From: Turnera subulata
Taxonomy: Eukaryota; Streptophyta; Magnoliopsida; Malpighiales; Passifloraceae
NCBI GenBank assembly: GCA_028386065.3
Contig: JAKUCV010001619.1
Location: forward strand, 64,218 to 128,217
Length of the DNA stretch: 64,000 nucleotides
Direction of reading: 5' to 3'
Part shown: positions 10,510 to 22,439 of the stretch, piece by piece
Numbering within the stretch: position 1 is the first letter of the stretch
Layout: each line of letters starts with the position of its first letter
Position numbers and translations under genes: made by a program
The notes under the pieces: generated by a model
Databases searched by the model: none
What the model saw: the letters and a program-made list of their open reading frames with translations, nothing else
Told to the model about the DNA's origin: nothing

Positions 10510-13500
10510 ATGGCCCAAACCACACCAAACCACACACTTACAGTTGAGGGCTGGGCAGCTCGAGATCCCTCCGGCAAGATTACCCCTTTCACTTTTAAGC
10601 GAAGGTGCGCAATCAATACCACCCGTCCCTCGTCTTTTCTTTCTCCTCCTTCCCTTTCTTCTGTGCATGCAATATATATTGAAACTTAATTTTGTTGAAA
10701 AAAATTTCCAGGGAAAATGGCGTCAACGATGTGACCATCGAGATTTTGTACTGTGGGATATGCCATACTGACATCCACTTTGTCAAGAATGAATGGGGCA
10801 TCACCATGTACCCTGTTGTACCAGGGTATATATATGTGGATTCCTTCGTTCCTTTATTTATGTTTTGTTAAATTTTTCACGGCATGTTCTTATGATTTTG
10901 TTTTTGTGATTAATTTGGCAGGCATGAAATAACGGGGATAATCACAAAAGTGGGGAGCAATGTAGAGAAGCTCAAGGTGGGAGACAGGGTAGGAGTTGGG
11001 TGCTTGGCGGCCACTTGTTTGAACTGCGATTTCTGCAAAACTTCTCAGGAAAATTACTGCGACCAAGTCCAGCTGACTTACAATGGTATTTTCTGGGATG
11101 GCAGCATCACCTATGGAGGCTACTCCAAGTTCTTGGTTGCAGATTCCAGGTAAAAATTATACATTTTAATCCATTCACATCAAAATTGTAATTTGACGTT
11201 ACCCAGGTCTAGAGCTCTAATTTACTAATTAGTCCATGCCCATGAGCCACAAAGGGTGCTTGATATATGTTGCTAATAAGAGCTGGGCCTTGATTTTGGT
11301 ACGTGTAACATGAAGGTATGTCGTGCGTATACCCGAGAACCTGCCAATGGATGCAACAGCCCCCATGCTGTGTGCCGGAATTACTGTATACGCCCCAATG
11401 AAAGACAGTAACTTGGTGGATTCACCGGGGAAAAGAATAGGAATTGTGGGTCTTGGGGGTCTTGGCCATGTAGCAGTCAAATTTGGAAAAGCTTTTGGTC
11501 ACCATGTCACTGTTATCAGTACCACTCCATCCAAGGAAAAAGAGGCCAAGGACCGCTTAGGGGCTGATGATTTCATTGTCAGCACTAATCCTCAACAAAT
11601 GAAGGTTTGTTGCTTTCTATCTTTTCCTAGTGGATAGTAACAAGTGCACACATTATTTTAAGATTTGGTACCCACAAATACAAAAAAGTAAAGATAAGAT
11701 TGCACCATAGACTATAGAGGTATGGAAATCAATTTATATATACAAATAATAATCAGAGGGGAATATAATATTGCAAAATCTTGGCCGTTTCTCTATTAGC
11801 GCAACTGGCATTCGGAATATTTTGCTGATCATTCATAGCATCTGCATCTGGTGTATAATGAAGTAAATCCAAACTCAGTTTGGTCACTGGCTATATAGGC
11901 AAAACGCCAAACTAAGCTCCATAACATGTTCTTACTATACATTTTTGGGTGACAGAAAGCCACGAGGAGTCTGGATTTTGTGTTGGATACAGTGTCCGCT
12001 AAGCACAATCTTGGGCCAATCTTAGAATTGCTCATAGCGAAGGGCACATTGGCGCTTGTGGGTGCACCAGACATGCCTTTTGAACTGCCTGCTTTCCCTA
12101 TGATATTTGGTAAACTGCTCCCATGCTCCATTACCTCAATCCCCTAACTTTTAAAACGGGATAAGTACTCGGCGGCCAGTCCTAAACCTTCACTTCATTT
12201 CTTAATTAAAGTCCTATAACTCGAAAAATATATATTCAAGTCCTAAACTATTTCTTAATGAATTAGATGAGTCCTAAACTAGCTTTCAGTTAACATTTAT
12301 TTTAGGTATATAATTTGTTGGTCCCCTAACACTGTAAAATAGCTATTAAAGTCCTTTAGTTTTAATTTTAATTTTAATTAATTAATCCCTTAAATCCTAA
12401 AAAAATTAAATTCTAAAAAATCTTAAACTCTAAATTTACATAAACCCTCAAATAAATTCTAAAATTTAAACCTAAATACTCTAAACTTTAAAATAATGAA
12501 TCATAGACTAGTGGCTGACCTAAAAGATATGACGGCTTTGAGCAAAAAAAAAGAAAAGATATGGCGGGAAGTCTTAAATGTCACTAACACGATTTGAACT
12601 CTCGACCAAATGGCTAAAGTATAACTGCCAAAACCATTAAGCAACTGACTTTTTTTTGTAAAATAAAGTTTAGGTTAAGGGGACGTTCAATAGTCTAGGG
12701 TCATGATACACTACCAAACCGCGACCGCTTACATTAGTATAGTATTTATAAATCACCCACCAAGAGAGATGGTCAGTCGAGTTCAATCTGTCAACCTTAA
12801 GGGAGTACTGATTAAACTCTCAATCAATTTTAAGTTTAAAATTATAAAATTTAAGGTTTTAAGAATCTTAAGATTTGTATTTTAATGCTTACAATTTTTT
12901 TGGGTTTACAGTATAAAGTTTATAGTCTTAAAGTTCAGAGTTTTAAATTTTAAAAATAATTTATAGATTTTAATATTTAAAGTTTTAAAATATAGAGATT
13001 TTAAGGTTTAAATTTATATACTTAGAATTTTGTGGTTCATAGATTTAAAATTTATTATTTAATATTTTTAGGATTAATGGTTTAATATTTAGGATTTTGA
13101 GTTTTGTAATTTAATTTTCTAATATTGGAGTTTAAAGTTTAAAGTATTTAGATTTAGAGTTTAAGATTTTTTAAGGTTTCTCTAAAGTTTAGAGTTTAAA
13201 TTTTTTTGAACTTAGGTTTTCTGGGATTTAAGGATTTAGGAGTTTAGGGTTCATAAGTGTAGGATTTATAGTTTGAAATTTTTAGGATTAATGGTTTAAA
13301 GTTTAGGGTTTAGTTTTAGAGTCTACGCTTAAGGTTTAAAATTTTATAGTTTAATTTTTAAAAGTTAGGATTCAAGGTTTAAATTCTAGAGTATTTTGGT
13401 TTAAATTTTATAAATTTTTTGGGGGTTTATGCATAATTTTAGAGTTTAAGATTTTTTAGAATTTAGATTTTTTAAGATTCAAGGACTTAATTAATTAAAA

Positions 13501-14996
13501 TTAAAATTAAGGGACCTTAATAGTCATTTTAGAATGTCAGAGGACCAAAAAGTTATATACCTAAGGGCTAATGTTAACAGAAATTTAGTTTAGGACTCAT
13601 TTGAAGCACTAGTAAATGGTTTAGAACTTGAATATGCGTTTTTCAAGTTATAAGACCTAATTGAAAAATGAAGTGAAGGTTTAGGATCAAGGAGTACTTA
13701 TCCCTTTAAAACATATCTAATTTGTCATGAAAACCGGGGGTTAAGTATATTTTGTTGCCCCAATCTTGTTTTAGAAACAAAACTAAGAAAATTCTTAGTA
13801 TCTCAACTTTATTATTTCAAACTTTTAATCCTTCAAGTTGAACCAACTTAAGGTTCAACCAATTCGTTAATAGATCATTTATTTAAGGTTCAACTTAAGG
13901 TTTAACTAATTCGTCAAGATGAACATTTATTTAAATAAAAAATAATAAAAAAGTAAAAGAGTTAATAAGGACAGGAAGATGGGTGTTTTAAAAAATAAAA
14001 AAATTGAAAAAAGGTAAAAAAAATAATAAGGAAAGGAAGGTGAGAGTGCTTTTTGTCTTTCTTTTTTAAGTTTTTTTAAATCTTCATGTTCTTATTATTA
14101 GTTTTTAAAAAATTAAAGAATAATTTTCAACAAGCTTGATGGGCCACGTGTTCAATTAACAAACCAGTTAAACTGGAAATTGGTTCAAACCAGATTTTGC
14201 AAAAGCTTGGATTCCTCTTGAACCAGAGTTTCTACAGAACACAATATGACAACAAAACAAAAAAAAACTAAATATTTTAATTTCGAAATAATATAATTGA
14301 AGTATCAAAATAAAATTTTAAAGTTATCAAGGTATGATTAGAACTATAGAGGTTGGCAACTCTAGCCCCTAATTTTCAACAAGCTTTATGGGCCACGTGT
14401 TCAATTAACAAACCAGTTAAATTGGAAATTGGTTCAAACCAGATTTTGCTAAGCTTAAGATTCGTCTTGAACCAGAGTCTCTGCAGAATATTAAAAAAAA
14501 CAAAAAAAAAAACTCCAAGTATTAAAATTTGGAAATAATATAATTGAAGTATCAAAATGAAGTTTTAAAGTTATCAAGGCATGATTGGAACCATAGAGGT
14601 TGGGTTGGCACCTGACATTTTTAGTCCCTAGAGTGTTGCGTTTCCAATTCTTTGATTAAACTAGAACAACTCCTACCAGTTGAACTAATCTATCCGGATT
14701 AGATAGTAATATATTTTTAAAACAAAGTTAGGGAGGGTAAAATGTATTTAACCCATGAAAGCCCTGACGATATAGTTTGTGAATCCATGGCAGGCAAGAG
14801 AGCAGTGAAGGGAAGCATGACAGGATCAATCCGAGAGACACAAGAGATGATGGACGCTTGTGGCAAGTACAACATTACCTGTGACATCGAGGTTGTCAGG
14901 CCAGACAGCATAAACGAAGCCTTGGACCGACTTGCAAGAAATGATGTCAGATATCGATTTGTCATTGACATTGCAGGAAAATCATCAAATCTTTAG
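10510..14996 (+). CDS. Cinnamyl-alcohol-dehydrogenase-like NADP-dependent MDR alcohol dehydrogenase (six exons, complete)
   Basis: Exons: 10510-10604, 10712-10825, 10922-11149, 11316-11604, 11956-12109 and 14794-14996. All introns are GT-AG with consistent phases, giving 360 residues, the usual CAD length. This zinc-dependent medium-chain dehydrogenase is predicted to reduce aldehydes to alcohols with NADPH, probably in the cytosol. Catalytic zinc ligands are Cys49 (CGICHTDIH), His71-Glu72 (PGHEI) and Cys165 (MLCAGIT). Structural zinc ligands are Cys102, 105, 108 and 116 (C-x2-C-x2-C-x7-C). The Rossmann motif GLGGLG is at 191-196, followed by TVIST near 211-215, consistent with NADP(H). The N-terminal phrase GWAARDPSG is typical of the CAD/mannitol dehydrogenase/8-hydroxygeraniol dehydrogenase clade, so monolignol, monoterpene or alkaloid aldehydes are all possible substrates. 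There is no transit peptide. Intron 5 (2684 bp) is swollen by a transposon and a tandem duplication, yet the coding sequence is intact. Confidence 0.95.
12158..13704. mobile_element. 1547-bp inverted-repeat DNA transposon (non-autonomous, MULE/hAT-like) in CAD intron 5
   Basis: The perfect terminal repeats GGGATAAGTACTC and GAGTACTTATCCC are flanked on both sides by the 8-bp direct duplication TTTAAAAC (12150-12157 and 13705-13712). Similarity between the arms continues inward for about 250 bp. Examples are 'cctaaaccttcacttcattt' on the left against its reverse complement on the right, and 'aattaattaa' with 'ttaattttaat' blocks. The centre is AT-rich with many 'tttaaggttta / gtttagagttt' phrases and no transposase. 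An 8-bp duplication suggests hAT, while a long inverted repeat starting GGG is more like a Mutator-type element. Confidence 0.9.
14122..14619 (+). repeat. Tandem duplication of about 249 bp in CAD intron 5
   Basis: The unit at 14122-14370 (starting 'aattttcaacaagctt', then 'gggccacgtgttcaatta', 'ggttcaaaccagattttgc') is repeated at 14371 to about 14619 with few changes and small indels in A-runs. It lies 175 bp before the last exon and does not touch splice signals. Confidence 0.92.
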
Positions 14997-15783
14997 AGAC
15001 TTCCCTCTTCTTTGTTTATTGTTTGCCTTTGGTTATTTAAGCTTGTATTCCTCTTTGTTAAGCCACTTTGTAACACATAAACATTTCTCTTTCAAATTAT
15101 AGCATCTTCCTACTCCCTGTGGCATAATTTCTAATTAAATTCAACCATAGTTCTCTTCTTTTTCAAGAAACTAATATATATTGGTCCAACTGTATCAAAT
15201 TTCAAAGATATCATCACATGGTAAAGCCTTACTTTATAATCTTGCATTTTCCATTGGATATGCAGCTAACCCAATGTTGAAGTCAGAAATCAGAAAGAAC
15301 AAGACCAACTTGGAACCTCTACTAAGAAAAACCTTAATATCTCTATACAAGTTAATCCCAAAACCTTTTTTTTTCCTATAATCATGCAGCAATTCTATGG
15401 TTTGTGGCCAATACAATTTGGGTTTGCAGTGAATGTATCAAATTCCTCCTCATTAGTGGCTTTATCATAACTCAAATATCTGGCTACCATCTCAAATATT
15501 GGAATATCTAATATGACATGACATGACATGACAGGGAAAGCGCAGAATTTCTGAAAATTTTGAAACCCAAAATTTTAGGCCGAAAGAACATTCGGGTTTT
15601 CCAGTGAAGAGGGTACAGGGTTTAGATCAATGTTGGCCAGATCTTTATCTTACTGGATCCAACAATTGCCTAATATCGATTGGGTGGGCCTGATATGGGC
15701 CCGTAGTTAAGGAATGGTAAAAGAGAAGACATCAAAATTTCAAGCCATGTCAAACAATTGCATCTGCTGAAGTTTTGTGTTGG
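14997..15783 (+). other. 3' flank of the CAD-like gene
   Basis: It probably holds the 3' UTR. Several T-rich and AATAAA-like stretches follow the stop, but no single poly(A) signal stands out. A pentanucleotide microsatellite, (ATGAC)4-like, sits near 15510-15534. No further gene is seen. Confidence 0.5.
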
Positions 15784-15960
15784 GATAATTCCACCGCGAG
15801 TCCTATAATTTTTTCCGAAATTTCATTTGAGTCCTAAAAGCGAAAAACGACGCATTCAAGTCCTGTACCGTTTTAAAACGACGCCAATCAAGTGCCCGTC
15901 CAAATTTCCGTCTATTTTTAGCTGACCTGGCCGTTATATGCTTACCTGGAAAATGGGATA
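15784..15960. repeat. Terminal-repeat-like segment related to the CAD-intron transposon
   Basis: The stretch begins GGGATAATTCC and carries the same ordered subrepeats as the left arm of 12158-13704 (cg..gagtccta / tttcatt.gagtccta / cgaaaaa / attcaagtcct / ttccgtc). Only this end is found; no inverted partner is visible before 17100. The DNA to about 16400, including a pyrimidine-rich tract at 16102-16180, may be the interior of a truncated element, but no transposase domain was recognised. Confidence 0.55.
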
Positions 15961-16374
15961 AACGGGGAGGGTAAAAAGTAAAAGAAAAAGAACTTTGAAA
16001 TTTGAAAACTCGTTTTTATTAACAACTAATTAATTATATTTAGCGGCAATTAACGTTAACTAGGCTACAGTAATTACTCCATCACCCGTCCAACTGCCCA
16101 CTTGCCGTCTCCCCCACTAACACTCTCTCATTCTTCCTTCTTTCTTCCATCTTCCATCTTCCCTCTTCCATCAGCTTTGTTCTTTGCCCCAATTGCAACC
16201 CTAACCACAATCTTACCCCTAACCGCAACCCGACCCCTAGCTGCAATTGGTTATTATGGTCCCGTGTCAGGGATTACAGGAAGAAGTTATTCAACATTCT
16301 TTTTTGCAATACAAGACCTGAAGTTTAGTCAAACTAGTTCGAGGTATTGCTTTTTACTCATCAATCTATTATAA

Positions 16375-16760
16375 ATCAGACATGTGGTTCATATCATACA
16401 TCATTTTTATAGTATCAAGTTTTATCTTAGTTATTGTTATATAATTTTTTTTTAAAAAAAATAATGATAAGATAATGATAAGATGATAAGATATTGGGAG
16501 TAAGTTTTTTTAATTTAAATTGAATATGTTTTTTTATGCATCTTCATCACTATTTACCATGTATTATTTTATTTATTTAATTAATTATTAGTTTTAATTT
16601 TTATATAAAAATAAATATTAATATATTGAGTAATTATCAAAGAATGATTTTTGAAATTTTTGATTAATATGATACGATATTCTATATTTTAATTTATTCT
16701 TTTTAAAAAAATATTAGGCAAATAATATTAATTAAAACACAAAATTGTAATTGTGATATA
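16375..16760. other. AT-rich DNA without recognisable content
   Basis: Low-complexity A/T-rich sequence, with short 'gataatgataagat' repeats near 16461-16496. I see no gene or element boundary. Confidence 0.6.
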
Positions 16761-17139
16761 ACCAAACCAATGTCCATATGCCCATGTATTCCACGGTGTG
16801 TGTACTAATTTTTATAAAATGCATGTTAAAACCCTTCAATTTATAACCCAATTCAAACCTTGCCTACAAAAATAGGATCAGTAGTTTTTTTTCTGTGAAA
16901 AGATGAGCAATGTATTACTTAACTAACTAAAGCCGAAGCATGCATCCTCATGCAGAACCAAACCAATGTCCATGCCCATGTATTCCACGGTGTGTACTAG
17001 TTTTTATAAAATGCATGTTAAAACCCGTCAATTTATAACCCAATTCAAATCTTGCCTACATAGTTTTTTTTTTCTGTGAAAAGATGAGCAATGTATTACT
17101 TTAACTAACTAAAGCCGAAGCATGCATCCTCATGCAGAA
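16761..17139. repeat. Tandem duplication covering the LINE 3' end and its flank
   Basis: 16761-16956 and 16957-17139 are two copies of the same roughly 190-bp sequence. Each copy holds host-like flank (accaaaccaatgtccat...), a poly(T) run (16885-16892 and 17064-17073) and the last ~64 bp of the minus-strand LINE (ctgtgaaaagatgagcaatg...catgcagaa). The second copy has lost the 'aaaaataggatcag' block just before the T run. Confidence 0.9.
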
Positions 17140-19548
17140 GACGAGTACAGGGGGTCTATCAAGATACTGATGACCAGATAAAGACTGTAAACCTAACCTA
17201 GCTAAGAAATCAGCAACCAGGTTGCATTCCCTACAATAGTCAAAGGAAACAACCAAGGGCATCACATCAATCATCAAAGAGTGATTCTGCAGCCGACTCG
17301 AAATAGCTCCATTGAGAAAATTAACCAATTATCTATAGTCAGATTCAATGATAACCTAACGAGCACCAATAGCAGAAGCCACTTGGAGCCCATGCAAGAC
17401 CGGTTGTAGCTCCACAATAGCAACACTACAGCGTGGCATCCTAGAACAAAAACTTTTCCTCCAGCGGGCATCATGAGCCACTCCCCTCACAGCACATCAA
17501 CCATCAAGTCCCCTCATAGCCGCATCAACATTTATTTTAACAACTCCCAACGACGGTAGCATCCAGCACAACGAATCCTCAGACTGTGAGCTCCCAAGCT
17601 CCTGCAGCATCAGGGTGCGAGAGTTTAACATTATGGCCCGTGAATATTGCACACAATGCTTGGCAATAGTGGCAGCAGGCTGCTGGCTTTGGGAAAAAAT
17701 AAATCCATTGCGCCACTTCCAGAGAGCCATATTGTCATGCAAAAAAATAAGCTCAAATCCAAGGATCCAGTAACTTGAAAACGGCACTATAGCGCAGCTT
17801 TAATCCAATCAGATTGGCTAAGAACACTAAATTGGGAACTCGCTGGTAACACTAATAAATGTTGCCAAATATCCTTAGAGAAAGAACAGACTCATAACAA
17901 ATGCAATAAAAGACTCAAGCGCCTCCCTACACTCAGGACATACATCATCAAAACTCATATGTCTGTAGACCCGTCGAGCATTAGTCAAGACAGCGTCATG
18001 GCAGATTTGCCAAAGAAATCGGGGTAAGCCTGACCACTTCCAAATCAAACGCTAGAGTTGCGTATCAATAGACTCCTGAAGAGAAGGGGAGAGCAAGTTG
18101 TATGCAGCACGAACAGTACACTCCCCTAAGGCGGTGCCATCCCAAACTACCTGGTCACTGTCATTCGCACTTAGTGCAGGTGCAAACCCATTAAAATAAA
18201 GCACATGAACTGGAAGCAAAGCATTAAGAAGCTCCCAATACCAACCACCAGCCGACTGCATGTAGTCTGCCAGCACGGTGCTCTACAAATCACTCGGCAT
18301 TTCCACTCTCGGAATATCAATATGACGACCAAAATCCTGGAAGCCATAGATCTTGCCAAAACTTAACAGACTTCTCATTCCCAAATACCCATGATACACC
18401 GGCCAAGATAGTGGGCCAAGCTGCACAAATTCCTCGCCAAATATGGGAATCGTATACTCATGGCTGCACTTCCCGGCAGAACAGTAGCTCCTGTCCAATA
18501 CTTGGCTCTCAGTAACTGTACCCACAAGAGCTCAGGTTAGGTGATTAGAGACCAAGCAAGATTGTCAGGAAGGCTTCATTCGCTTGCCTCATCCTTCAAA
18601 GCCCCAATCCCCATCCTTCTTTTCTCGACAAACAACATCCCAAGACACTAGAGAAGATTTCCGTTCAGAGGCCGAGGATCCCCAAAGAAAATTCATGGTT
18701 GCCTTATCCACTTTATCATAGATTCCTTTATGAAGAGGCAGAACATGCATAGAATAATATGGAATTGACTGAATCGCATATTGTGCCAAAACAAGATGAC
18801 CAGCAAACGATAAGCTCTTTGCTTGCCACCCCGCCAACTTCTGCTCCACTCATTGGGTGATATGGCTAAAAGTAGAAGAGGTAATTCTTCCATGAACCAA
18901 GCAAAAACCCAGGTATTTCCCAAGGTCAATAGTAGCTCTTATGCCAAGCTTTGAAGCAATGCCCTGAGCTAGTGAATCAGATATATTTTTGGAAAAAAAA
19001 AAACTTTAGACTTAGTCTTGTTAAACCTCTGCCTAGAGCTCTCGCAAAAAGTTTCTAGACAGTGCAAAACAACACTTGCTTGGTCCACACTAGCTTCAGC
19101 AAACAAAACAAGATCATCAGTAAAGAACATATGCGAGAAGAGAGAAGCTAGCGAATTAACCACAACCAGTTTCCACAATCCATTCTCAACAGGATCACTA
19201 ATCATCTGTGACAATCTCTCAATACATAAGACAAACAAAGTAAGGCGATATCGGATCACCTTGCCGAACACCACGGGATGGAGAAAAGCTTTTAGTGAGC
19301 CACATATGCCTTCTCCAAGTCAACCTTAATAGCCATAAATCCTGTTGTTCCATGTTTGATACTCCGAACTCAATATATCATATGCCTTCTCCAAGTCCAA
19401 CATAAAACCCATAAATCCTTTTGTTCCATGTTTGATCCTCATCAAATGTCCTGGACAACTATGACATTATCATGGATTTGTCTACCCGGAACAAAGCTAG
19501 CCTGGAAGGAAAGAACCAAAGAACTCAACATAGGCTTCAGACGGTTAT
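17101..19548 (-). pseudogene. LINE ORF2, C-terminal part: RT, zf-RVT and RNase H
   Basis: Read leftward on the minus strand. The sequence starts mid-RT just beside the gypsy insertion (NRLKPML..., FVPGRQIHDN near 19460-19545). The catalytic FTDDLVLF lies at about 19101-19124. A thumb-like LAGWQAKSLSFAGH lies near 18790-18840. A zf-RVT segment VVWDGTALGECTVRAAY lies near 18095-18150. The RNase H-type domain follows: VVKINVDAA near 17515-17545 and YRECNLVADFLARLG near 17190-17250. It stops at TAA 17101-17103. At least six frame changes break it. FTDD in place of FADD occurs in plant LINEs and need not be a defect in itself. Confidence 0.9.
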
Positions 19549-20939
19549 TGATATATGTGCATATCATGTACTATTTTGGAGCATAAAATACCCCTTTGGC
19601 CAAGCATTTAGTTAAGATCATGCTCGTTATTTGTAGTTTTTAGCTTGTTTTCCACTAGTTTCGCTTCCACTTATTAGTTTACGCTTTCAAGTATCTTTTG
19701 TTGCAAATTGGCTTGATTCTTGAAGATTTGGAGCCATTTGAAGGATTCTGGAAAGTTTGGAGCCAATTCATGAAGATTTCTTGACAATCAGTTTTCAACG
19801 GTGTCACACTGTTGACTTCGGCGGACCAGAACCTGATGCATTATAGTTCCAGCGACAAAGGGGTTTACTTGTGGGCCAAATAATATGTGGCACCACCGGC
19901 TTGCTGCTTCTCCTAAAGGAAATAAAAGAAGCCTTTGTTGCGCCTAAAAAGAAGGAGAACTCCTAGGATACATTAATTCATACTTTGTAGTTATCTTAGC
20001 TAGATTGTAGGAATTAAAAGCTAGGGTTTAGGAATAACAAAAAAGGAGCATCGACAGCAACCTGGGGACACTTTTCTTTCTCGTGATTTTTGTGTCGACA
20101 GCAGCAGCAAGGAGAAGAAGAGCATTCTAGTCGATTTCTTACTTTTGTTCTTTATTTCGGTTTGTATGATGAACAAATCCTCCATGCTTGTTTGCTGTTT
20201 TATTATGAACTAATCCTCTTCTCTAGATCAAGAGGAATGTAGCTACTCAACTCTTTTTATGATTTAATTATTCCTCCACTAGATTTCTTACTTCGATTTC
20301 TTGATTTGTTTATGCATGCTTAATTCGAGTTTGAAGCTTGATCACCTTTAACACTCCTCTTATGAATTAAATTAAGCATCGACATGAGACATTTAATTCT
20401 AGAAAAATATAAACAAATCCTAGTCTAGGTGCTGAAAGGCATTAGGATTACTGTGGAATTAGTAACAATATAGAACGTCATTGCTCTTAGGAATAGGTTT
20501 GATCAACGACAGTGGTAAGATTGACCTCTGAGACGAAATTATACCTCCAAAAGTCGATAATTTTACCCTAGGTTGTTACCTATCAAGAAAACGAACAGAA
20601 AGCTGTAGATTTTTAGCGAACAGTGTCGCCCCGTTCGCGGACACGGAACAAAGTCACCCTATTAGCAGATTCTGGAGGATAATTAGGGCATAAAAGGATA
20701 GAGTAGTGAACCCCAATTGATCTAGACCTTCCATAATCTGATCTTCTCATATAATTCTTAGTTTATTTGCATTTTCTTTACTGTTGAATTCAATTTCGAT
20801 TCACAATATCAAAATCGATATTTCTTTTCTTGTTTTCTGCCTAACGGAGTGAGTCTGTTGATTAATTGTTTTGCCTAGTCTCTGTGGATACGACCTTGTG
20901 TGCTACCTCGATCTGTGCACTTGCAGATTTTACGCATAA
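19549..20939 (+). repeat. 5' LTR of the Athila-type element
   Basis: It begins TGATATATGTGCATATCATG and ends ...TTTTACGCATAA. It aligns along its whole length with 31562-32945, with scattered substitutions and small indels (for example an extra 'gtttcg' near 19658 that the 3' copy lacks). The last dinucleotide is AA rather than CA, presumably a mutation. Confidence 0.92.
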
Positions 20940-20942
20940 GTT

Positions 20943-20962
20943 TTTGGCGCCGTTGCCGAGGA
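20943..20962 (+). other. Primer binding site, tRNA-Asp type
   Basis: TTGGCGCCGTTGCCGAGGA follows the 5' LTR within a few bases. GGCGCCGTTGCCG is the PBS usual in plant Athila/Tat elements and is complementary to the 3' end of tRNA-Asp. Confidence 0.85.
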
Positions 20963-21053
20963 CTAGCGTCGAATAATTAATTACTGATTTATTTCATTAG
21001 GCTTTTATTTGTGTTTACCCTCTTTTTTTCCGAATTTCAGGTTTCAGCATTAT

Positions 21054-22430
21054 ATGAGCTCAGGAACCCGCAGCCAACATCCTGAACTCATCTCTGTTAC
21101 TGATCCCGAATCTTTTCTACGATCTCAAACGCAAAATCTGGAAACGGTAGCAGACAGTGTTGCACCATCAGACAATTCTGCGACTGCAAAAGTAGAAGAG
21201 CAAAAAAAAAAGAACCGATACTTATTCCTATTCCAATGGCAGCTAACGAAGAAGAAGAGTTGAATAATGTGCCCATGAATGAGCTGCTGGCTCAAGGGAT
21301 TGAGAACAGGAGCTATCCCATTGTCCACCTGGAAATTACTGCGACTCAATATGAGCTGAAACCAAGCCTTATTCAGCTTGTGGAGAATCGAACTTTTGGT
21401 GGCTCACCATCGGAGGATCCGCACCAGCACTTGCACAATTTCCTCCAATATTGTGACACTATCAAGATCCGGGATTATAGTGATGATGCCAAGCGACTCC
21501 GCTTGTTTCCTATTCATTGCGGGATAAGGCTCAAAAGTGGCTATCTAGCCTCCCCTCCAATAGCATCACCTCTTGGTCTGAGATGGAGATTGCATTCTTG
21601 AAGAAGTATTTTCCAACGGGCAAGCAGACTAAACTTCGGTTGGAGATTCAAGGATTCCAGCAGAGGGCTGATGAGTCTCTCAAGGAAGCTTGGGATAGGT
21701 ATCAGGATTTGATTGCAAGGTGCCCCAATCACTTTGTTCGACCGTTGGTATTATTGCAAACTTTCTATGATCATGCGACACCTGCTGGGCAATCCACCTT
21801 GAATTCTATTACAGGGGGAATTTCTTGGCTGTGACCTATAATGAAGCTTGCCGATTGATGGACAAATTGGCAGATGAAGCTACCAATAGGAACCCACCTG
21901 GTGTCCTACAGCGAGACACTGCTCAGAAAATCGAAGCAGGAATGTCAGCCATGCAGCACCAGATTATGGAGATGGGCAGCAAATTCGACAAGATGATGCT
22001 CAAATCTGTTTCAGAACTCATCATGAGGTGCGAAGCCTGCAATGGTGCCCATACAATCCAAAATTGCCCGCAGTTGATGAACGAAGAGTTACACTATACC
22101 AATAGGCAATCGGTCCCATACCAGCAAGGGGGCAATCAATACTACTAGCAATCTAGACCATATAATCAAGGACAGCAAGGCTACCAAATAAACCAGCAAC
22201 AAAACCCCTCCCAGCAGCAAGACGTGATGAGCATGCTCAAGGCTATCATGGAATCTCAAAATAAGTTGGCCGAAGATGTGCAACAAATCAAGGCCCATTC
22301 AAAAATCCTTGATAACCAGATGGCCCAACATGCTCAATAACTCAGAAACACTCAAGGGAAGCTACCAGGTCAGCTGGAGGAAAATCCCAGGGAACAGTGC
22401 AAAGCCGTTACTCTACGCAGTGGCAAAGAA
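21054..22430 (+). pseudogene. Athila-type gag (frameshifted)
   Basis: The likely start is the ATG at 21054 (MSSGTRSQ). The reading frame shifts near 21230, 21510 and 21820 and has stops near 22147 and 22338. A retrotransposon gag domain (FLKKYFPTGKQTKLRLEI...ESLKEAWDRYQDLI) lies at about 21590-21720. A short zinc-knuckle-like CEACNGAHTIQNCP lies near 22030-22075, followed by a Gln-rich stretch (YNQGQQGYQINQQQNPSQQQ). It would encode the capsid and nucleocapsid of the virus-like particle. In the intact family gag and pol form one ORF; here the frames no longer connect. Confidence 0.88.
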
Positions 22431-22439
22431 CTGCAGACA

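Noticed and set aside
13000..13460. Degenerate telomere-like repeats (tttaggg / tttaaggttt) in the CAD intron
   Set aside because: Units are irregular, mostly tttaaagttt or tttagagttt and not true TTTAGGG. They lie within the AT-rich centre of the transposon.
16102..16374. 90-codon open frame near the inverted-repeat element end
   Set aside because: The first half is a pyrimidine-rich low-complexity tract, and no transposase, zinc-finger or other domain was recognised in the rest.
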